64,000 nucleotides of DNA from Immersiella caudata (lineage: Eukaryota; Ascomycota; Sordariomycetes; Sordariales; Lasiosphaeriaceae). Where the stretch lies: positions 4,340,001 through 4,404,000 of the forward strand of contig JAULSU010000006.1 in the NCBI GenBank assembly GCA_030512335.1. Direction: 5' to 3'. The position numbers were made by a program, and so were the translations under genes. Shown here piece after piece: positions 59,213 to 64,000 of this stretch (positions are counted from its first letter, which is position 1; every line of letters begins with the position of its first letter). The notes beneath the pieces are model-generated. The model was not told the origin of the DNA, did no database searches, and saw nothing but the letters and a program-made list of their open reading frames with translations.

Positions 59213-62200
59213 GGTGGGGAGAGATGAATATGATCATAGTATGACTAAAAATGTACGGAACGGATGACGAGACTTTTGTTGATAATGTGCTAGGGTATGA
59301 GGATTGTAAGCAACCATGTCAGTGCCATCGAGAATTACCCAACGAAAAGAATAAAACGTTATAAACTCTTAGTGAACAAACTCCGAAACGATTCTTCTCT
59401 AGCGGGCGGCTCTCTAACCCTGAGCTCTGAGTCAATATGTCTTCCTTCCCTGTTCTGCTGCTTAATGTTAGTTCGCTCTGTTGTACAGCTATTATTGCAT
59501 ACCTATACTTCAGAGCTGCCACGGCGTGGTTGTGTTCACACTGAGCTAATGTCGCGGTATCCCAACAAACGGTGGGATCAACGGGGGATCAACGGGGGAT
59601 CATATAGCACCCGGGTGAGGTTTTCTTCTGCCAGCGAAGGAGAAGCCACGCCAGTCAGTCTGGCTTCTTCAGAAGCACCCGCCTAGAATTCATTTCCACC
59701 GAGAGCGAGTGTGTGAGGAAGTCAAGAATCTGGGTTCCCATCACTACAGTAGTGATAGGCACCGAATGCCAATTTTCTGATGTGGAACATACCTACTTCA
59801 ATAAGGTAGTGACCATACACAAAACGTTGGTCCCTTGGCTCTAGAGCATCGTGACCATGCCACGAGTTGCAGCTTGAAGAGAGAATTTTATTACACTCTG
59901 GTTTCTGATAGCGTTGCCGGTTGGAGCTCAGCCAGGAAGCAAACCACTCCTCGTCACGACCGTCCCCGAATCAACAAAGACTCAGGGTTACTACCAGGTC
60001 GATTCGGCAGCGGGCAACTTGAGTCAGTGCATTTTGGTGATAAACGCACCTGCTGACCCCGTTTCAACCAAAGTACGCGAGACGTTGAATTTACGGCCCC
60101 CAACCTCAAACGCATGATCGATTTGAAAGTGGACGATACAAGGTTGTTTCGACGGTGGATCGCCCCCGAGACTACCTACAGTAACAAGCTTATCTCTTGC
60201 CAAGCTTTGCGACGCTTGCGGTGGCGTGGACGGCAGCGCTCGGCTATTTGCCTCGTGGGTAACACACACAAAAACTCGGCGAGTATCCCGTAGCTCGCCT
60301 GATATAGTGGTTTGACGGCCCGGGTCGCAGCTACAGGGGTGCTCTGAGGCCGTCAACCGTTCCGATGGAGCGGGACGCTGGAGGCAGAAATATATTGCTT
60401 CAACACCATCACGATGGAGAGTGGACCCACATGAGGTTTGACAACAGACGACGACGAGAGAACTTCACGGCCTCGGTATGGACATTAGGAGGGGTTGCAT
60501 CGAGGGGGAATTTCGCGAGCGATCGAAAGGAACTCAATTGCGCATCTTTTCCCGCGAAGTTTGCTTGTCTGGATGCCGTGGTCGTGAATTGAAGCGTGCG
60601 CCATCCGGGAGATCTGAAATACTGGCTACGGGAGAGTGTTTCTGCCACAACAGCATTGTGGACATGCAGCATGAAGAAACGCGATGGCGATGCTTCCCAA
60701 TTGAAGTGACTTGACTGGGAGCTGCCCCGCTGGAGTCAGCAAGCCGAGGTCTGATCCCTCCCATGGCTTCCCTTCTTGCGCACCCTCCATCGCCCGCGCG
60801 GGGTTACGAGAACTGAATGTTGCTGCCCGGCCCGACGTGACCCGTCGACGCAGAGGCCCGTCACAGAGGGGATGCGACACAACAGCTTGAGGCTCACGAG
60901 AAACAAGGCCTGCTCGGGTTTCAGTTATGTCAGAAGGGCACGCAGCGACGCTTTTATGGTGAGTCGCTCCCCTCGCTCCATGTCGTGTCACGCCCTCCTG
61001 GGGCCATCGGCCAATGGTGATGCTGACTGCGTGAAGCCACTGAACTTGGCGCATGCGGGGGATGCACGAAGAGGGGGGGTTGCACTTTCGAGCGGCAAAA
61101 TATTCTCGACGGTTTGTGCGAGGCATGGGATCGGGTTGTTGTCTGCTGGCTTGCGTTGTGTAATCCCGCCGATGGGAACGGCGGCACGTTGTACATGTCC
61201 TCCGATGGTTGAACATCACGTATCGCAGTGCTCACTCAGCAAAGACGCGATGTATGGCAAACAATTGACACAATGCCCGGGGCAGTAAGACGGAGCGTAA
61301 TTCGCGGTCGCTGCGAACGGGAGGACAGAGGAAATTGCCAGCCAAAGAGGAAGGAACGCCCTGCGGCAGTCGTGGGGCACAGGCCCAGAACCTGCCTCCC
61401 CGTTCTGAAGCGCAAAGCATTCCACAAGAAACAACCGCGCTCCCACACACGTGCATCTCACGCGAAACGAGGGCACAGGGAAGAAACACAACCGGTGAGA
61501 GGAAATCGCAGGTGATTCAGCTTGCTGGAGCCGCCAGGAGCCAAGAGCGGAAACGCGACACGAACGAGCCAATGGTGCCCAGCCAGCCCACATCCCGTTG
61601 TGGGTGCCCCTGCCAAGGATTTTCCAGGCTGCGGAGGACGCCGCCAGTTTGCAGTTTTGCTCAATTTCCGCTGAAATTTGTCGGGTCGGCTGTACCTTGC
61701 CGAGAGTTGAGGACGGCCCAGGGGCGTGAGGCGAGAATGTGATGGTCTGGCACTATCATCTCACCACTCTGGTGCTGAGCTCGATCAATATGGCATCGTG
61801 GTGGCTCCGATGAGCGTTCAGGGTCAAGGAGCCGGATGCGCCCAGCCCCGACAATGTGCAGCGTTCTCACCGCGCCGCCACGTCGGGTCGACGAGGGCCT
61901 GGCGGGAACATCGAGATTCGAGATTCGAGAATCCAGATGCGAGATGTGAGACATGTGGGCGTCTGATTCTGTCAGGGATGTTTCTTTTTTTGCTTCTATT
62001 TTGGCTCTCCAGACAAGAACGCTGCCCATGGGTGTCTGCCGTTCGCCGGGCCAGAGGACCGAAAACATGGGCAAGACGGAGAAGCTGATGCGGTTGGAGG
62101 CCAGTGAACTGGGTTGGAGAGCACATACGAACCGCGGAGATATAACGGATACGATGCCAGTGCCCACCCACAAAACACGAAGCGTGGTGCGTTGACAAAA

Positions 62201-63497
62201 GTCCGCGGTGCGGTGGCAGGAACGCTCAAGCAGCGGATGCAGTGGAGCAAGGACGCGATTCGATGGGCCGCTTGGAAGAACCAGATCTGGCAAGGAGAGA
62301 AACAGCACAAAACACGAACAGTGGCAGGGCTGGCGACAAAACGGATGGCAATGCGAGAGGCTACCATTGAAACGGTCAGGGAAAAGCCAGCCACGATTGG
62401 CCTCTCGAGGACCCCCCGGACGTGACATCATGGATGCGGCTGACAGGAGCTCATTTAAATTTTAGCGCTAAGACCCCGACTATCAGCGCCACCTCCTGTG
62501 TCGAAACCCGGTCAGGCCCAGCACATCCAGGGCGGGACAGGGGTGAGGGGCAGGGATGCGGGGAAGGGTGGGGACAGGGGGGTCACGAGCGGGCAAATCG
62601 TGCACCGTAGAGCAATGGGCAAGCTCTGGCTGGACAGAGCAGCGCAGCAGTTCGCTTTGCTGGGCCAGAAACCCACAACGACGGGTGCCTGGCATTGTGC
62701 GGATTATGCCAGCAGCAGAGGGAGCTTGGGGACGGCGGCGCAGCAGGTCGCTCCCGCTGCACAAGGAGAGAAACGGCGCGCATCCCCGGCACATCGCGCA
62801 CATCTTCTTTGGGGCGACATCTGGCAACGTGCGGGAAATCGCATCCAGCAGCCGGCACAGACGCCTCCCAATTTTGATGTCGATCGCCCGCAGCAGCACG
62901 CCAATTTCCCCCCTCTCAGACAAACACACCAGAGCGCGCCGCAGTGACAAGTTTTTCGCCGCCATAACGACCAAGATGGGGCTAGGTTGTTGCCGCCAAA
63001 CAGCCAGTGACGGCCCAGACGCAGAGGCTACGGAGTGCGCTACGGAAACACTAGGAGACTGCCAGGGCTGATTGCTGCTGAGGCTCGGCCTCCGAACAGT
63101 AGCGCGACGGTCACGACCCCCCTTTCGCGTCTTGGATAGCCCCCCTGTTCGTGAGGAGGCGAGGAGACAAGCACTGGAAGTGCAACCCGGGCCCCAGTGC
63201 TCAGAGCTCAGTGCCCACTCGCCAGCCGCCCACCCGACATGGGCCTTCACATCGACAGGGGTGGACGCCAGCGTGGAATTACCATTCCCTTTCAGGATCA
63301 GCACCCTCACCTGTCAACGAGCAGCCCTCATAAGAGATGGGCGCCCGGTTGCATCCCGTCCCTCACCCTCCTCTTTCCTCTCCAGACTCCAGACACTCGT
63401 TCTTTCTTAGTCCTTCTTTTTTTGGGGTTGAGCGAGAGAGTACCAACTATCATTCAGTCACTCTTTTTTCTCTCGTTATTTACATAATACAGCTCCA
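59213..63497. other. 4.3-kb gene-free region upstream of the multicopper oxidase
   Basis: The longest stretch without a supportable gene. Frames of 197, 256 and 275 codons occur on the minus strand at 60.6, 61.7 and 62.5 kb, but they lack ATG context, splice logic and motifs, and the DNA is GC-rich. A short protein-like piece at 59914-60115 (PGSKPLLVTTVPESTKTQGY, then SAAGNLSQCILVINAPADP) may be a gene remnant. A tandem 11-bp repeat lies at 59574-59602 and a GAGATTC-rich patch near 61911-61950. The last 150 bases, CT-rich, are the oxidase leader. Confidence 0.5.
59574..59602. repeat. 11-bp tandem repeat, 2.6 copies
   Basis: Unit GGGATCAACGG repeated without mismatch, then GGGATCA. Confidence 0.9.
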
Positions 63498-64000
63498 ATG
63501 CTGAAGTCACTCGCTCTCTGGGCGACGGCCGCCTCGACGGTCTTCGCCTTCCCCGGCCCCGTCGGCCAAACCATCAAGCTCAACTGGGACATTGAGTGGG
63601 TTGGCAACAAGAACCCCTTGAGCCCGTCGCCCCGAGGCATTGCTCGCCCCGTTATCGGTATGTAACACTCGAAGCAAGGGCAAGGACATGGGCATGGTCT
63701 GACCGGAACAGGTATCAACGGCCAGTGGCCTGTCCCGACCGTTGAGGCGACCGTTGGCGATATCGTCGAGATCACCATCAACAACAAGCTTGGAAACGAG
63801 ACGACCGGCATCCACTGGCACGGTCTTCACCAGATCGGCACCTCGCACATGGATGGCGCTGCCCAAGTGACGCAGTGCCCCGTTCCCCCCGGATCTAGCT
63901 TTACCTACCGATTCTGGCTCGACCAGTCCGGCACTTACTGGTATCACTCCCACGTTGGCGCTCAATATCCCGATGGTCTCCGCGGTTCTTTCATCGTCCA
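63498..64000 (+). CDS. Fet3/laccase-type multicopper oxidase, 3' end outside the window
   Basis: N-terminal 149 residues of a secreted or membrane-bound multicopper oxidase, exons 63498-63657 and 63712 onward. A signal peptide (LKSLALWATAASTVFAFPG) precedes the first cupredoxin domain. Two of the four copper-ligand motifs are visible: HWHG at 88-91 and YHSH at 131-134. The surrounding MDGAAQVTQCPVPPGSSFTY and GAQYPDGLRGSFIV resemble fungal ferroxidases of the Fet3 group, while HWHG (Fet3 of yeast has HFHG) is laccase-like. The Fet3-specific acidic residues, a C-terminal TM and the T1 copper ligands lie beyond the window, so ferroxidase versus laccase cannot be decided. Confidence 0.88.

Noticed and set aside
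61661..63310. 256- and 275-codon minus-strand frames
   Set aside because: GC-rich open frames without good ATG, introns or recognisable domains; Arg/Pro/Ser-rich composition as expected from noncoding GC-rich DNA.
1..64000. tRNA, rRNA, CRISPR arrays, intact transposons or telomere repeats
   Set aside because: None seen on reading both strands; poly(A) at 33.4 kb lacks an element or target-site duplication.

Overview
The window is nuclear DNA of a filamentous ascomycete (Pezizomycotina, most likely a sordariomycete). The evidence is gene structure and content: nearly every gene is broken by short introns of about 45-95 bp with GT...AG borders, genes sit singly on both strands, and the families are typical fungal ones (Zn2Cys6 regulators, rhodopsin-fold 7-TM proteins, DUF1996, CAZymes, multicopper oxidase). 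No prokaryotic operons, tRNA genes, CRISPR arrays or intact transposons were seen. Exon models were built by hand from splice signals and frame closure; all complete models give lengths divisible by three.

Layout. 1-12.1 kb, plus strand: the 3' part of a multi-pass membrane protein, a regulator carrying two C2H2 fingers plus a Zn2Cys6 cluster, a rhodopsin-fold 7-TM protein, a 3.1-kb stretch with no gene I can support, and a cytochrome P450. 12.7-18.2 kb, minus strand: two APC-superfamily permeases, one methionine/L-type and one GABA/choline-type. 18.2-23.2 kb: gene-poor, holding a decayed aminoglycoside-phosphotransferase-like gene with three in-frame TAG stops. 23.2-39.3 kb: a DUF1996 secreted protein, a mitochondrial OsmC-like protein, a PQQ-type sorbosone/glucose dehydrogenase-like secreted enzyme, a Cys-rich single-TM surface protein, a conserved secreted protein (minus), a second rhodopsin-fold protein and a secreted SurE-type phosphatase. 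40-46.2 kb: an HNH-nuclease-like gene with frame breaks, an ACS-family MFS transporter, a start-less reading frame and a multiply frameshifted unknown gene. 46.4-64 kb: a GH26 beta-mannanase with CBM35, an amidase with a probable GC-AG intron, a 1034-residue RING-finger protein, a GH43 endo-arabinanase, a Zn2Cys6 regulator beside it, a 4.3-kb gene-free stretch, and the 5' end of a Fet3/laccase-type multicopper oxidase cut by the window edge.

Taken together the window looks like a gene-poor accessory segment (about 21 genes in 64 kb) with nutrient-acquisition functions: permeases, a phosphatase, an amidase, and hemicellulose, pectin-arabinan and phenolic/iron oxidation enzymes. At least four gene remnants lie between them. 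I saw no canonical secondary-metabolite core enzyme. The strongest novelty candidates are the RING-finger protein with a ubiquitin-like segment, the dual C2H2/Zn2Cys6 regulator, the GC-AG intron, the duplicated 3' flank of the DUF1996 gene and the set of decayed genes with RIP-like stops.
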